Of a DNA stretch of 64,000 nucleotides, positions 41,795 to 51,114 are shown piece by piece (position 1 is the first letter of the stretch; every line of letters begins with the position of its first letter). Below the pieces are notes generated by a model. The model did no database searches and was not told where the DNA came from. It worked only from the letters and a program-made list of their open reading frames with translations. Origin of the DNA: Deltaproteobacteria bacterium RIFCSPHIGHO2_01_FULL_43_49 (lineage in GTDB: Bacteria; UBA10199; SPLOWO2-01-44-7); NCBI GenBank assembly GCA_001798075.1, contig MGRG01000005.1, positions 65,148 to 129,147 of the forward strand, read 5' to 3'. Both the position numbers and the translations under genes were made by a program.

Positions 41795-43831
41795 CTATCG
41801 GATTTGGTCTTCCAGAAGCGATTCCACAACAGTGGGGTCGGCAAGTGTTGATGTGTCTCCCAAATTTTCTGTGTGGCCGGAGGCAATCTTTCTCAAAATC
41901 CTGCGCATGATTTTGCCGGAGCGGGTTTTGGGGAGCGCTGGGGCAAATTGGATTTTGTCTGGCGTTGCCACAGGCCCAATGACTTTGCGCACATGTTGGG
42001 AAAGTGTTGATTTCAAATCCTCTGAATTTTTTTGTCCATCCTTCAATGTCACAAAGGCATAAATACCTTCCCCTTTTATTTCATGGGGAAAGCCAACAAC
42101 GGCTGCTTCGGCAACACTTGGGTGTGAAACGAGTGCCGATTCGACCTCCGCTGTTCCAATGCGATGTCCGGAAACATTTAAAACATCGTCAAGACGACCC
42201 ATCAGCCAGAAATAACCATCTTCATCTTTCCTTGCCCCATCACCGGTATAGTAAGCACCAGGAAATTTTGAAAAATAAGTCTCTTTGAAACGCTCATGAT
42301 GGCCATAAACCGTCCGCATGATTCCTGGCCAAGGCTCGGTGATCACTAAATAGCCACCTTCATTCACACCACATTCTGTCCCATCTTCTTTCAAAACTTT
42401 TGGATTCACACCGAAAAAAGGAATCGTGGCACTGCCTGGTTTTAAATCGGTGCAACCCGGTAGCGGTGTAATCAAAATTCCACCCGTTTCTGTCTGCCAC
42501 CAGGTATCAACAATGGGACACCGGCTTCCACCTACCACATCGTAATACCACATCCAAGCTTCTGGGTTGATCGGTTCACCGACCGTTCCTAACAAACGCA
42601 AACTAGATAGATTATGTTTTTTAACCCACGATTCTCCCTCGCGCATCAAGGCCCTGATTGCCGTAGGTGCCGTATAAAAAATATTTATTTTATGCCGTTC
42701 ACAAATATCCCAAAACCGATCCGGTTGAGGATAGGTAGGGATTCCTTCAAACATAAAAGTGGTCGCTGCGTTACATAGAGGCCCGTAGACAGTATAACTG
42801 TGTCCCGTTACCCAACCGACATCCGCCGTGCACCAAAAAATATCCTCCGGTTTGTAATCAAAAACATATTTGAAAGTAGCGGCGGCAAAAACCATGTAGC
42901 CAGCCGTTGTGTGTAAAACCCCTTTTGGTTTTCCAGTTGAACCCGACGTGTACAAAATAAACAGAGGATCTTCGGCATCCATCTTCTCTGCCTCACAAAC
43001 AAGCGTTACTTGATTGTTGACCCCACCACTTACACTGTTTGTAAAACAAACATTCTGTTTGTGTGCAAGTGGTGGGGTGAGCTCATGCCACCAGTGGTCT
43101 CTCCCTTCAACCCAATTGATTTTATCTCCTGTTCGCTGGTAAACCACACAAGTTTTTATCGCATGTCCTGCTTTCTCACACAGCTTTATGGCTTCCTCCA
43201 CCGTCTCTTTAAGCGGGATTTTCTTAGACCCACGTAGCCCCCAATCGGCTGTGATGATAAAACTAGAATTGGCATCGATCAACCGATCCGCAATCGACTC
43301 TGCAGAAAAACCACCAAAAATCACTGAATGAACAGCGCCAATCCTCGCACAAGCCAGCATGGCAACCGCGGCTTCTGGAATCATCGGCATATAAATTGTA
43401 ATGCGATCCCCTTTTTTGACCCCAAGGTTTTTTAGAACACGGGCCATCGAACAAACAGACATCAGCAAGGCGCGATAAGTAATCCGGCGGGTTTCACCTG
43501 GCTCATTTCCTTCCCAAATGATGGCCACGCGATCGCCCAGGCCCTTTTCTACATGTCGATCTAAACAATTAACCGTAATGTTTGTTTTTGCCCCCTCAAA
43601 CCACTTTATGAAAATCTCATCTTTGAAATCATAAGAGCGAACCTTGTTCCATTTTTGATACCAGGCAAAGTCAGAGGCGATTTCACCCCAAAATCCCTCT
43701 GGATCCCTAATGGAATGCTCCCACTTTGTTTTATAATCTTCGAACGAGCGAATATGAGCCTTGGATCGAAAGACCTCCGATGGAGAAAGTTTGCGGCTCT
43801 CTTTTAAAATCGATTCAATTTCCTTTGACAT
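41795..43831 (-). CDS. acs: Acetyl-CoA synthetase (AMP-forming)
   Basis: A 678-residue Acs that activates acetate to acetyl-CoA with ATP. Motifs seen are [20 protein letters not shown] (P-loop-like A3), [50 protein letters not shown] (hinge), and [15 protein letters not shown] near the C-terminus with the acetylation-regulated lysine. It is a monocistronic gene. A diverged relic of another acs 3' end lies at 41347-41478. The C-terminal 40 codons may therefore have been exchanged during an insertion. Confidence 0.97.
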   Translation of the reverse strand: MSKEIESILKESRKLSPSEVFRSKAHIRSFEDYKTKWEHSIRDPEGFWGEIASDFAWYQKWNKVRSYDFKDEIFIKWFEGAKTNITVNCLDRHVEKGLGDRVAIIWEGNEPGETRRITYRALLMSVCSMARVLKNLGVKKGDRITIYMPMIPEAAVAMLACARIGAVHSVIFGGFSAESIADRLIDANSSFIITADWGLRGSKKIPLKETVEEAIKLCEKAGHAIKTCVVYQRTGDKINWVEGRDHWWHELTPPLAHKQNVCFTNSVSGGVNNQVTLVCEAEKMDAEDPLFILYTSGSTGKPKGVLHTTAGYMVFAAATFKYVFDYKPEDIFWCTADVGWVTGHSYTVYGPLCNAATTFMFEGIPTYPQPDRFWDICERHKINIFYTAPTAIRALMREGESWVKKHNLSSLRLLGTVGEPINPEAWMWYYDVVGGSRCPIVDTWWQTETGGILITPLPGCTDLKPGSATIPFFGVNPKVLKEDGTECGVNEGGYLVITEPWPGIMRTVYGHHERFKETYFSKFPGAYYTGDGARKDEDGYFWLMGRLDDVLNVSGHRIGTAEVESALVSHPSVAEAAVVGFPHEIKGEGIYAFVTLKDGQKNSEDLKSTLSQHVRKVIGPVATPDKIQFAPALPKTRSGKIMRRILRKIASGHTENLGDTSTLADPTVVESLLEDQIR

Positions 43832-43970
43832 AAACGAAGGGGAGCAAATCCCAAAATATATGATTTTACAAGTCTTTTTTGCATATCAAATAGCTCTTGC
43901 GTCTCTCTTATTTTTTTGATAGCCCTCCAAACCATAAATCTAGGGGATTCCCCCCTAAGGAGGCATTGAT

Positions 43971-44447
43971 ATGAAAAGAACAATCATCCTCGCCAGTGCA
44001 GCGGCCCTCGTGTTGAGTGGCTTTTGCATGGCCGAAGACAAAGCAGCGACCACCCAAGTGGCGGCACCTGCTGCCCAAACAGCAGAAGCTGCTAAACCGG
44101 CGGCACCTGCTACGGAAGCTGCCAAACCAGCAGCAGCCACAACGGAAGCTACGGCTACCAAGCCAGCTCCAACGACGGCTGGTACAACGACGACCGCTGC
44201 TAAAACCACCCCAGCCGGTGGTGCTAAGCAGGAAGTCCGTCTCAATGTGAAAGGTCTTACCACAAAGGAATCAGCCGATGGGTTGAAAACCGACCTTTCC
44301 AAGGCAAGTGGTGTCTGGCAAGTCAATGTCGATCAATTGACCGGCAACGTGACGGCTCAGATCGATCCTGCCAAGACCAGCGCAGACAAACTCTGCAATT
44401 GGGTGACATCAAACAAACCCACATGGAATTGCACAGTTAGCAAATAA
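43971..44447 (+). CDS. Secreted Ala/Pro-rich protein with HMA-like C-terminal fold lacking the metal motif
   Basis: A 158-residue protein with a Sec leader (cleavage near GFCMA/ED). Residues 24-88 are a low-complexity Ala/Thr/Pro/Lys linker with repeats of AKPAAPATEA type. Residues about 88-158 follow the beta-alpha-beta-beta-alpha-beta pattern of heavy-metal-associated domains (VRLNVKGLTTKESADGLKTDL...GVWQVNVDQLTGNVTAQID). The usual GMTCxxC is replaced by GLTTKES. Two cysteines near the C-terminus (LCNWV; WNCTV) might bind a metal or form a disulfide. Ribosome site AAGGAGG. A strong terminator follows. It stands at the head of the metal-efflux region. Confidence 0.8.
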   Translation: MKRTIILASAAALVLSGFCMAEDKAATTQVAAPAAQTAEAAKPAAPATEAAKPAAATTEATATKPAPTTAGTTTTAAKTTPAGGAKQEVRLNVKGLTTKESADGLKTDLSKASGVWQVNVDQLTGNVTAQIDPAKTSADKLCNWVTSNKPTWNCTVSK

Positions 44448-44470
44448 CTGGTTGACAAGTTTTAGTGGAT

Positions 44471-44507
44471 AAAAACCCCCCCGCCAGCAAGGCGGGGGGG
44501 TTTTTTA
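44471..44507 (+). terminator. Intrinsic terminator after the Ala/Pro-rich secreted protein
   Basis: AAAAACCCCCCCGCC, a five-base loop AGCAA, and GGCGGGGGGGTTTTTT form a near-perfect stem of about 15 pairs followed by a T-run. An A-run on the other side makes it potentially active on both strands. Confidence 0.95.
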
Positions 44508-44538
44508 TTGCTGCTAACTTGGACCCGTTTGTGACCCC

Positions 44539-44702
44539 TTGAAAAGTGGCTACCTGTCGCTGAGGATCCTGAAGGTACGCGATATTTTTTGGGCCATCCC
44601 AAAAAATTCGCTCGGCTCTCGGCCATTTTAGTATTCGACCCTAGCTGATAAAATGGCCTCCGAGACGACCTTCAGGATCCTCATCGACACGCCCCTTTTC
44701 AA
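44539..44702. repeat. About 165-bp two-arm cruciform repeat, copy B
   Basis: This occupies the gene-free stretch between the terminator and the next gene. Outer arms 44539-44576 and 44668-44702 pair over more than 30 bases around GAGGATCCTGAAGGT. Inside lie GCGATATTTTTTGGG/CCCAAAAAATTCGC (44579-44611) and CTCGGCCATTTTA/TAAAATGGCCTCCGAG (44618-44664). Read on the - strand, the second hairpin aligns with the first hairpin of copy A at 24675-24729. An open frame on the - strand across the area has no supporting features. Confidence 0.82.
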
Positions 44703-44768
44703 CTGTCGGATAAAGTTTAAGCCAATTTCTTGACATCCTGAACCTTCGGCCTTACCATCTAGACACGT

Positions 44769-45110
44769 ATGCGAATCAAACTTCTTCTTTCTATCATTGG
44801 GTTGGCTCTCTTGGCAGGGCCTCTTCAGATGATTCCTTGTACCATGCAGGGGAAGTGTTGCGAACCCTCTGAACAGGCAACGTTTGCACAACCTGGGAAT
44901 AACTGTTGCTCGGGAACGATTAAGGAACTCGACACCTCTGCAACCACCACATTTTTCAAAACGACCCACTCCGCCTCTTTCCAAAAGCAGGCTATAATGC
45001 CAGCTTCTCTTGTGGATCTTTCAGTCTCTTTTTCCAGACAAATTGACCGGCTTCCAAGTGTCGTACCTAAAACGCCTCCTTTCCTGACTCATTCCACACT
45101 TTTACTGTGA
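44769..45110 (+). CDS. Small secreted cysteine-containing protein
   Basis: A 113-residue protein with an N-terminal hydrophobic leader (RIKLLLSIIGLALLAGPLQMI). Cysteine clusters follow soon after (PCTMQGKCCEPS and NNCCSG), and the rest is Ser/Thr-rich. I do not recognise a family. The position directly before the Cus-type efflux genes, and the Cys/Met content, suggest a periplasmic metal-binding accessory, but this is only inference. No strong ribosome site is visible before the ATG, so the start and even the coding status carry some doubt. Confidence 0.6.
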   Translation: MRIKLLLSIIGLALLAGPLQMIPCTMQGKCCEPSEQATFAQPGNNCCSGTIKELDTSATTTFFKTTHSASFQKQAIMPASLVDLSVSFSRQIDRLPSVVPKTPPFLTHSTLLL

Positions 45111-45113
45111 GCA

Positions 45114-45178
45114 CCTCCTAACTTTGGTGTATGATTGACTCCCGTTTTCAAAAAGGGAGAACAATCTCTGTTAGGAGG
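45114..45178 (+). promoter_or_regulatory. Leader hairpin that would mask the cusC-like ribosome site
   Basis: CCTCCTAAC (45114-45122) is the exact complement of GTTAGGAGG (45170-45178), which contains the AGGAGG ribosome site of the gene starting at 45183. A second small stem (CTCCC/GGGAG around 45140-45159) lies in the loop. Folding would hide the ribosome site, so translational control of the efflux operon is possible. Confidence 0.5.
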
Positions 45179-45182
45179 ATTT

Positions 45183-46445
45183 ATGTTTTACTCGGCTCGA
45201 TTTTTTTTCATCACTGTCTGTCTGGTTATTTTAAGCCTCTCAAGTGTGGCCTGGGGTGAAACCCTGACCATCGAGGGGGCGGTTTCCCAAGCTTTGGGCG
45301 AAAATCCGCAACTGAAAGCAAAAGAGTCAATGCTCGATGCGGCTAAGGCCCGCATTGGGATTGCCAGGTCTTTAGAAGATCCAATGATCGGTGTGGAGTT
45401 TTATGACGTGCCGATCAACACGACAGACATTAAACAAGGTATGGAGACGAACTACTCCATTATTCAGAAAATTCCCTTCCCCAGCAAACTCATTACCCAG
45501 GGTACGGTCGCCAAAAAAATGTATGAAGCTGAAAAAAGTTCCTATGAAATGGGCCGCATTGATATCATCGTTCAAACCGAGCATGCCTTTCATGAACTCT
45601 ACTTTTTGGAGCGCTCCTTCAAAATCAATCAGGAACTTCAAGGACTTTTTAGAAAATTGGTGGCTTCAGAAGAGGGTCGCTACACCACAGGAGACAAAAC
45701 TTCCCAGGATTTTCTGAAGGCCAAAGTCGAGCTGGACAAACTCCAAAGCGAGGCAGCTCTGCTGGAGGCCAAAAAGATTCAAGCCAAGGCGATGCTCAAT
45801 ATTTTGAGACATCGCAATCCCGGTGAGGAAATCAATCTCGCCGAGCTTCCAAGGCACGATCACCCGTTTCCTTCTTACGAGGAGTTTGAAAAGAAAGTTT
45901 TGGAAGGGCACCCGGAACTCAAGGCTGCTCAATCAAGTGTTGAGGCACAAAAAGCTAATCTTTCTTTGGCCAGACAGCAAGCCGTCCTTCCAGACATTCA
46001 GGCCAGATTTACTTATGCCCAACGCCCCAACCTCATTGATGCCTGGACGGCCGAAGGGATGATCAACATCCCGTTTTTCTGGGGAAAAAACCGCAAGGTA
46101 ATTAAAGAGGCTCAGGCGATGAAAAAAGTGGCTGAAAACGAACTTTTAAATGTTCAGAACGAGCGGCTCGCCACGATCAAGGAAACCTATGCCCGTTTTG
46201 AAAGCTCTAAAAAATCCTACGATCTGTTTCGTGGAAAAGTCCTGTCACACGCAACACTCGCACTGAAATCATCGGAGGCTACCTATGAAACTGGAAAAGA
46301 AGATTTTTTAAGTCTGATCGATTCGGCAAGGGGTTTTAAGGAAGCGAAATTGGGAACTCTGGAGGCCTTTGTGGAATACCATAAGGCGATCACCCACCTC
46401 AAACTGGCGGTCGGTGAGGATTTTATGAATGAATGGATGAAATAG
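45183..46445 (+). CDS. cusC: TolC/CusC-family outer-membrane efflux protein
   Basis: A 420-residue protein with a Sec leader (cleavage near SSVAWG/ET) followed by the two outer-membrane-efflux repeats: long amphipathic helices with LTIEGAVSQALGENPQLKAKESMLDAAKARIG and a second set from about residue 230 (HPELKAAQSSVEAQKANLSLARQQ). It forms the outer-membrane channel of a tripartite RND pump. The ATG at 45183 with AGGAGG is chosen over an upstream in-frame start at 45135. It is followed eight bases later by the adaptor gene. Confidence 0.92.
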   Translation: MFYSARFFFITVCLVILSLSSVAWGETLTIEGAVSQALGENPQLKAKESMLDAAKARIGIARSLEDPMIGVEFYDVPINTTDIKQGMETNYSIIQKIPFPSKLITQGTVAKKMYEAEKSSYEMGRIDIIVQTEHAFHELYFLERSFKINQELQGLFRKLVASEEGRYTTGDKTSQDFLKAKVELDKLQSEAALLEAKKIQAKAMLNILRHRNPGEEINLAELPRHDHPFPSYEEFEKKVLEGHPELKAAQSSVEAQKANLSLARQQAVLPDIQARFTYAQRPNLIDAWTAEGMINIPFFWGKNRKVIKEAQAMKKVAENELLNVQNERLATIKETYARFESSKKSYDLFRGKVLSHATLALKSSEATYETGKEDFLSLIDSARGFKEAKLGTLEAFVEYHKAITHLKLAVGEDFMNEWMK

Positions 46446-46453
46446 GAGGTTTT

Positions 46454-47485
46454 ATGAAGAAGTTACTGTGGATTATTTTGATTTTAGCTGGCGTCGCTGC
46501 TGTTGCGTGGTGGCAGCATGAACGCATCCCTTTTTTAAAACATTTTTTCCATCGTGAGATGGTGGCGACAAAATATACCTGTCCGATGCATCCACAAATC
46601 ATCACGGATCAGCCTGGAAGTTGTCCTATTTGTGGAATGACCTTGGTGCCGATCATCGAGGAAAAAGAAAAGGCTACGGAACATAAACGTCCGGAGGGGA
46701 CCTTTCGACTGACACCGGAAAGGCGTCAAACTATTGGCGTCAAAATTGCTGAGGTGATTCAAAAACCGCTTTTTCAGGAGGCGAGGCTCCCTGGACGCGT
46801 CGCCTTTGATCAGGAACTCTACGTCACTCAAAAAGAATATGTGGAGGCCTTGAAATTGGGTGGGGAATCCGAATTACTAAAAACTTTTGAGAAAAAACTG
46901 GAGCGGCTTGGGCTCTCTGAAGATGAACTCAAAGCACTAAAGAAAACGAGGAAAGTCGACGAATCCCTCTTTTTACCAAAAAAGGACGGGTCTTTTTGGG
47001 TTTATGCACCTGTCTATGAGGCGGATCTTTCCTGGATTACCAAGGAGATGAAGGCAGAAATCGGACTTCCTTCGAATCCTAACATCGTCCTGGAAGGCGT
47101 TGTGAAACAGATTGAACCAATTCTAGATCCGATGACAAGGACTTCCAAGGCCCGCATTCTGGTTTTGCAAAGTCCTCAGCTCATCAAACCCGAAACCTAT
47201 GTCGATGTCGTCATCAAGAAAGATTTGGGAGAGGTCTTGTCGATTCCCGCCGATGCGGTTGTCGATACAGGAACCAGACAAGTGGTCTTTGTGGATTTGG
47301 GTGAGGGCTACATTGAGCCCAGGGAGTTAAGCATTGGGCCCAAAGCTGGCACGGATTATCCCGTTATGAAAGGCCTGGAGGCTGGCGAAAAAGTGATTAC
47401 CTCGGCCCATTTCTTGCTCGATTCGGAATCACAGATTCAGGCCGCATTGAAAAAGTTTGGGGAGCCGATAAAAGGTCATCATTAA
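46454..47485 (+). CDS. cusB: CusB-type RND adaptor with N-terminal heavy-metal-binding domain
   Basis: A 343-residue periplasmic adaptor. After one membrane anchor (LLWIILILAGVAAVAWW), a heavy-metal-binding motif appears: YTCPMHPQIITDQPGSCPICGMTLVP (residues about 38-64). The membrane-fusion beta-barrel and barrel-sandwich regions follow (FWVYAPVYEADLSWI; VLSIPADAVVDTGTRQVVFV). Relatives deliver Cu(I), Ag(I) or other soft metals from the periplasm to the CusA pump. The ATG at 46454 has the ribosome site TAGGAGG. It ends one base before the pump gene. Confidence 0.92.
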   Translation: MKKLLWIILILAGVAAVAWWQHERIPFLKHFFHREMVATKYTCPMHPQIITDQPGSCPICGMTLVPIIEEKEKATEHKRPEGTFRLTPERRQTIGVKIAEVIQKPLFQEARLPGRVAFDQELYVTQKEYVEALKLGGESELLKTFEKKLERLGLSEDELKALKKTRKVDESLFLPKKDGSFWVYAPVYEADLSWITKEMKAEIGLPSNPNIVLEGVVKQIEPILDPMTRTSKARILVLQSPQLIKPETYVDVVIKKDLGEVLSIPADAVVDTGTRQVVFVDLGEGYIEPRELSIGPKAGTDYPVMKGLEAGEKVITSAHFLLDSESQIQAALKKFGEPIKGHH

Positions 47486-47486
47486 T

Positions 47487-50400
47487 ATGATCGAACGGAT
47501 TATAAAATATTGTTCTGAGCATCGGGGTCTCGTCCTATTTTTTGTGGGACTTGGAATGGTTTGGAGTTTTGTTGCTATCAAAAATTTAAAACTCGATGCC
47601 ATTCCCGATCTTTCCGACACGCAGGTGATTATTTTCACAGAGTGGGAAGGACGCTCCCCTGATTTGGTCGAATCCCAAATAACTTACCCAATCATTAGCC
47701 AACTAATTTCTGCCCCAAAAGTCAAAGTAGCTCGTGGAATTTCGATGTTTGGTGAGTCTTTTATCTATGTCATTTTTCAGGATGGGACAGACATTTATTG
47801 GGCCAGGTCGCGTGTCCTGGAATATTTGAATGGGCTTTCCGGCAGACTCCCGCAAGGTGTTTCCCCTCAGTTAGGCCCCGACGCAACCGGTGTGGGCTGG
47901 ATTTTTGAATATGCCTTGGTGGATACGTCAGGCAAACATGATCTCGCTGAGCTGCGTACGTTTCAAGACTGGTATCTTCGCTACTGGCTTGCCGAAGTTC
48001 CAGGCGTTGCCGAAGTAGCGGCCATAGGTGGCTTCATCAAACAATATCAAGTCGATATCGATCCGAATGCCTTGGCTGCCTACAGTATTCCCCTGAAAGA
48101 TGTGGTGATGGCGATTCAAAATTCCAACAACGATGTCGGGGGAAGGCTCCTCGAAATGTCCGGCAGGGAATATGCGATCCGTGGACGCGGTTACATAAAA
48201 TCTTTGGCGGATATTGAAAATGTCGTTGTCAAAACCAATGGGAAAGGAACGCCAGTCCTCGTCAAAAACATTGCAGCCGTTCATTGGGGGGGAGATCTTC
48301 GCCGAGGGGCTGCAGATCTCGATGGGATGGGAGAGGTGGTTGGTGGCATTGTTGTCATGCGCCATGGGGAAAACCCGATGGAGGTGATTCATCGGATCAA
48401 GAAAAAGTTAGAACAGGTCCAATCCGCCTTTCCCGAGGGAGTGGAGTATAAAATCGCCTATGATCGTTCGGAATTGATCCATCGCTCCATCTCCACACTC
48501 ATCCAAAAACTCCTGGAAGAATTGATTGTGGTGAGTCTCGTCATCGTTATTTTCTTATGGCATTTTAAAAGTGCGCTGGTTCCCATTATCAGTTTGCCCG
48601 TGGCTGTCTTGTTTTCCTTTATCCCCATGTATCACTTCGGGATTACCTCAAACATTATGTCCCTTGGTGGGATTGCCATTGCGATTGGTGCAATGGTGGA
48701 TGCGGCCATCATCATGGTTGAAAATGCCCATAAAAAAATGGAGGTGGGGGAGAGTATTTTGTCAGGCCTTCAAGAAGTGGGCCGCCCTATTTTCTTTTCC
48801 CTGCTGGTGATTGCCGTCTCTTTTATGCCGGTTTTTGTCTTGGAGGCCCAAGAAGGAAGGCTTTTTAAGCCGCTTGCCTTTACCAAAAACTTTTCCATGT
48901 TTTTTGCGGCTATTTTGGCAATTACTCTGGTGCCACTTCTGATGCGGTTTTTCTTGAAGGGCGGCAAAATAATCAGCGAAGAAAAACACCCCTTCACTCC
49001 GTTTTTGCACAAGCATTACACCCGAGCCCTCGACGCTGTTTTGAAATATCCAAAACGAACCATAAAAATAGCCGTTGCCACTTTGATCCTCACCATTCCT
49101 GTTTTCATGCGTCTGGGATCCGAGTTTATGCCACCACTCAATGAAGGTGATTTTTTGTATATGCCAACGACTTTTCCAGGGATTTCCATTGAAGAGGCGA
49201 AAAACTGGCTGCAAGCCCAAGACAAGATCATCAAACAATTTCCGGAGGTCGAAAGGGTTTTTGGAAAAGTAGGTCGCGCCAACACTTCAACCGATCCGGC
49301 ACCCTTATCGATGGTAGAAACCGTTATCAAATTAAAACCGATGAAGGAATGGAAGACCGGTCGCAGTTGGGAAAAACTGGAAAAAGATTTGTACGAGGCA
49401 TTGTCAAAAATTCCGGGGACCTCAAACGCTTTGCTCCCACCTATTCGCGTGCGCATTGATATGCTAACGACCGGCATTCGAACACCCGTTGGAATCAAAA
49501 TTGCCGGCAGTGACAATCAAAAGATTGATGAAATCGGTGAACATATCGAAAAATTGCTGAAAGAATTTCCGGGGACGCGCTCTGTCTTGTACGAAAGAAT
49601 CAACCAGGGCTATTACATCGATTTTGATATCAAAAGAGATCAGATCGCCCGCTATGGGTTGACCATTGATGATGTCGAAATGGTGATCCAATCAGCTGTG
49701 GGCGGGGAAAATGTGACAACGACAGTGGAGGGACGCGAGCGCTATCCGGTCAATGTCCGTTATTTTCCGGAGCTTCGAAACGACCTCGATCGCCTGAAAC
49801 ATGTTTTGGTAACCACCCCAATGGGGGCAAAAATCACCATGCAGATGGTTGCGGATGTCAAAATTGTTCGAGGCCCCTCCATGGTCAAAGATGAAAATGG
49901 GATGCTCAATGGCTGGGTCTATATCGACCTCATTCCGGGTTCGGATATGGAGGGTTATGTCAAAAAGGTAAAAAAATTTCTTGGGCAAAATATGGAGGCC
50001 CATCCGGGCTATACACTCAACTACACTGGCCAATATGAATATTTAAAAAGGGCCAAAGAACGCTTGATGTGGGCTGTCCCTTTAACACTTTTTATTATTG
50101 TGCTCCTTTTGTATTGGAACTCCAAATCGTGGGTCAAAACGGGAATTATTTTATTGGCGGTTCCCTTTTCATTGGTTGGTGCCTTCTGGATTCTTTGGGT
50201 TTTAGGCTATAACTTAAGTGTTGCGGTCTGGATTGGAATTATTGCTTTGGCGGGTGTCGATGCAGAAACGGGCGTTGTGATGCTTCTTTACCTAGACCTT
50301 GCTTATGAAAAAATGGTGGGCGAAGGAAAAATGCGCGAGAAAAAAGATTTATTGGAGGCCATCCATCATGGGGCTGTGAAAAGACTTAGACCCAAATTGA

Positions 50401-50582
50401 TGACAGTCGCCTGTTTGATCTTGGGCCTTGCACCCATTATGTGGTCTGGGCTTCATGAATCGGGGGCCGATGTGATGAAACGGATTGCTGCCCCGATGAT
50501 CGGTGGTATTTTAACTTCTTTTGGCATGGAATTGTTTTTGTACCCAGTGATTTTCTTAATTTGGAAAGGGAGGAAATTATGA
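47487..50582 (+). CDS. cusA: CusA/CzcA-family heavy-metal RND efflux pump
   Basis: A 1031-residue inner-membrane proton antiporter. The TM4 motif AIAIGAMVDAAIIMVENAHKK is of the CusA (Cu/Ag) rather than the CzcA (Zn/Co) type. The N-terminal QVIIFTEWEGRSPDLVESQITYPI, a loop with ARSRVLEYLNGLSGRLP, and the C-terminal DAETGVVMLLYLDLAYE match heavy-metal efflux RND pumps. With cusB and cusC it forms a tripartite complex that removes periplasmic metal. The metal is inferred, not proven. The stop overlaps the next start as ATGA. Confidence 0.95.
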   Translation: MIERIIKYCSEHRGLVLFFVGLGMVWSFVAIKNLKLDAIPDLSDTQVIIFTEWEGRSPDLVESQITYPIISQLISAPKVKVARGISMFGESFIYVIFQDGTDIYWARSRVLEYLNGLSGRLPQGVSPQLGPDATGVGWIFEYALVDTSGKHDLAELRTFQDWYLRYWLAEVPGVAEVAAIGGFIKQYQVDIDPNALAAYSIPLKDVVMAIQNSNNDVGGRLLEMSGREYAIRGRGYIKSLADIENVVVKTNGKGTPVLVKNIAAVHWGGDLRRGAADLDGMGEVVGGIVVMRHGENPMEVIHRIKKKLEQVQSAFPEGVEYKIAYDRSELIHRSISTLIQKLLEELIVVSLVIVIFLWHFKSALVPIISLPVAVLFSFIPMYHFGITSNIMSLGGIAIAIGAMVDAAIIMVENAHKKMEVGESILSGLQEVGRPIFFSLLVIAVSFMPVFVLEAQEGRLFKPLAFTKNFSMFFAAILAITLVPLLMRFFLKGGKIISEEKHPFTPFLHKHYTRALDAVLKYPKRTIKIAVATLILTIPVFMRLGSEFMPPLNEGDFLYMPTTFPGISIEEAKNWLQAQDKIIKQFPEVERVFGKVGRANTSTDPAPLSMVETVIKLKPMKEWKTGRSWEKLEKDLYEALSKIPGTSNALLPPIRVRIDMLTTGIRTPVGIKIAGSDNQKIDEIGEHIEKLLKEFPGTRSVLYERINQGYYIDFDIKRDQIARYGLTIDDVEMVIQSAVGGENVTTTVEGRERYPVNVRYFPELRNDLDRLKHVLVTTPMGAKITMQMVADVKIVRGPSMVKDENGMLNGWVYIDLIPGSDMEGYVKKVKKFLGQNMEAHPGYTLNYTGQYEYLKRAKERLMWAVPLTLFIIVLLLYWNSKSWVKTGIILLAVPFSLVGAFWILWVLGYNLSVAVWIGIIALAGVDAETGVVMLLYLDLAYEKMVGEGKMREKKDLLEAIHHGAVKRLRPKLMTVACLILGLAPIMWSGLHESGADVMKRIAAPMIGGILTSFGMELFLYPVIFLIWKGRKL

Positions 50583-51070
50583 TTAACTTTCATCCGCACG
50601 TTGTCCATTTTCCGGTGGCCCTCACATTCGCCCTGTTTTTTTACGAGGCCTGGTGTTTTTTCAGAAAGGAGGAGGGATCAACCCATGCCAAAAACTTCCT
50701 ACTTCTTTTTGCCCTGTTGGGTGCCTTGGCTGCCGTTGGAACAGGTCTTTGGTATGAGGAATTTATGCCTCATCCCCATGAAGGAGCAGCACACAATATT
50801 ATGGAGCGGCATGAAACATTGGGATATGTTGTTCTAGGGGTTATTGTATTATTAAACATCCTCAACATCTACTTTGGTCAAAAAAAGTGGGGGCTTCTTT
50901 CTTATCGTCTTTTGTTAGCCGTTGCGGCTATTCTGGTTGGTTATCAAGGCTACTTGGGTGGTGAGTTGGGCCATACGCACGGCCTCTCACTCCCAGAGGG
51001 AGTTCATCCCCCAGCACATATGCAACAAATACTTGAGGAGGACCATCATCTTGGTGATGAGGGCCCATAA
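50579..51070 (+). CDS. DUF2231-like four-helix membrane protein
   Basis: A 163-residue protein starting MINFHPHVVHFPVALTFALF, the hallmark of the DUF2231 family (HPxxVHFPIAL). Four membrane helices follow. Several histidines are membrane-adjacent (HPHEGAAHNIMERHE; GGELGHTHGLSLPEGVHPPAH) and could bind heme or metal. It is translationally coupled to cusA by an ATGA overlap, implying a role in metal handling at the inner membrane. The function is unknown. Confidence 0.82.
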   Translation: MINFHPHVVHFPVALTFALFFYEAWCFFRKEEGSTHAKNFLLLFALLGALAAVGTGLWYEEFMPHPHEGAAHNIMERHETLGYVVLGVIVLLNILNIYFGQKKWGLLSYRLLLAVAAILVGYQGYLGGELGHTHGLSLPEGVHPPAHMQQILEEDHHLGDEGP

Positions 51071-51114
51071 CCATCAACGTTAAAGCCCGCCCCCGGCGAG
51101 GCAAGGAGGATTTT

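Noticed and set aside
44628-44984. A 118-codon open frame on the - strand
   Set aside because: It crosses the cruciform repeat and runs antisense to the small secreted protein. It has no ribosome site or recognisable domain.
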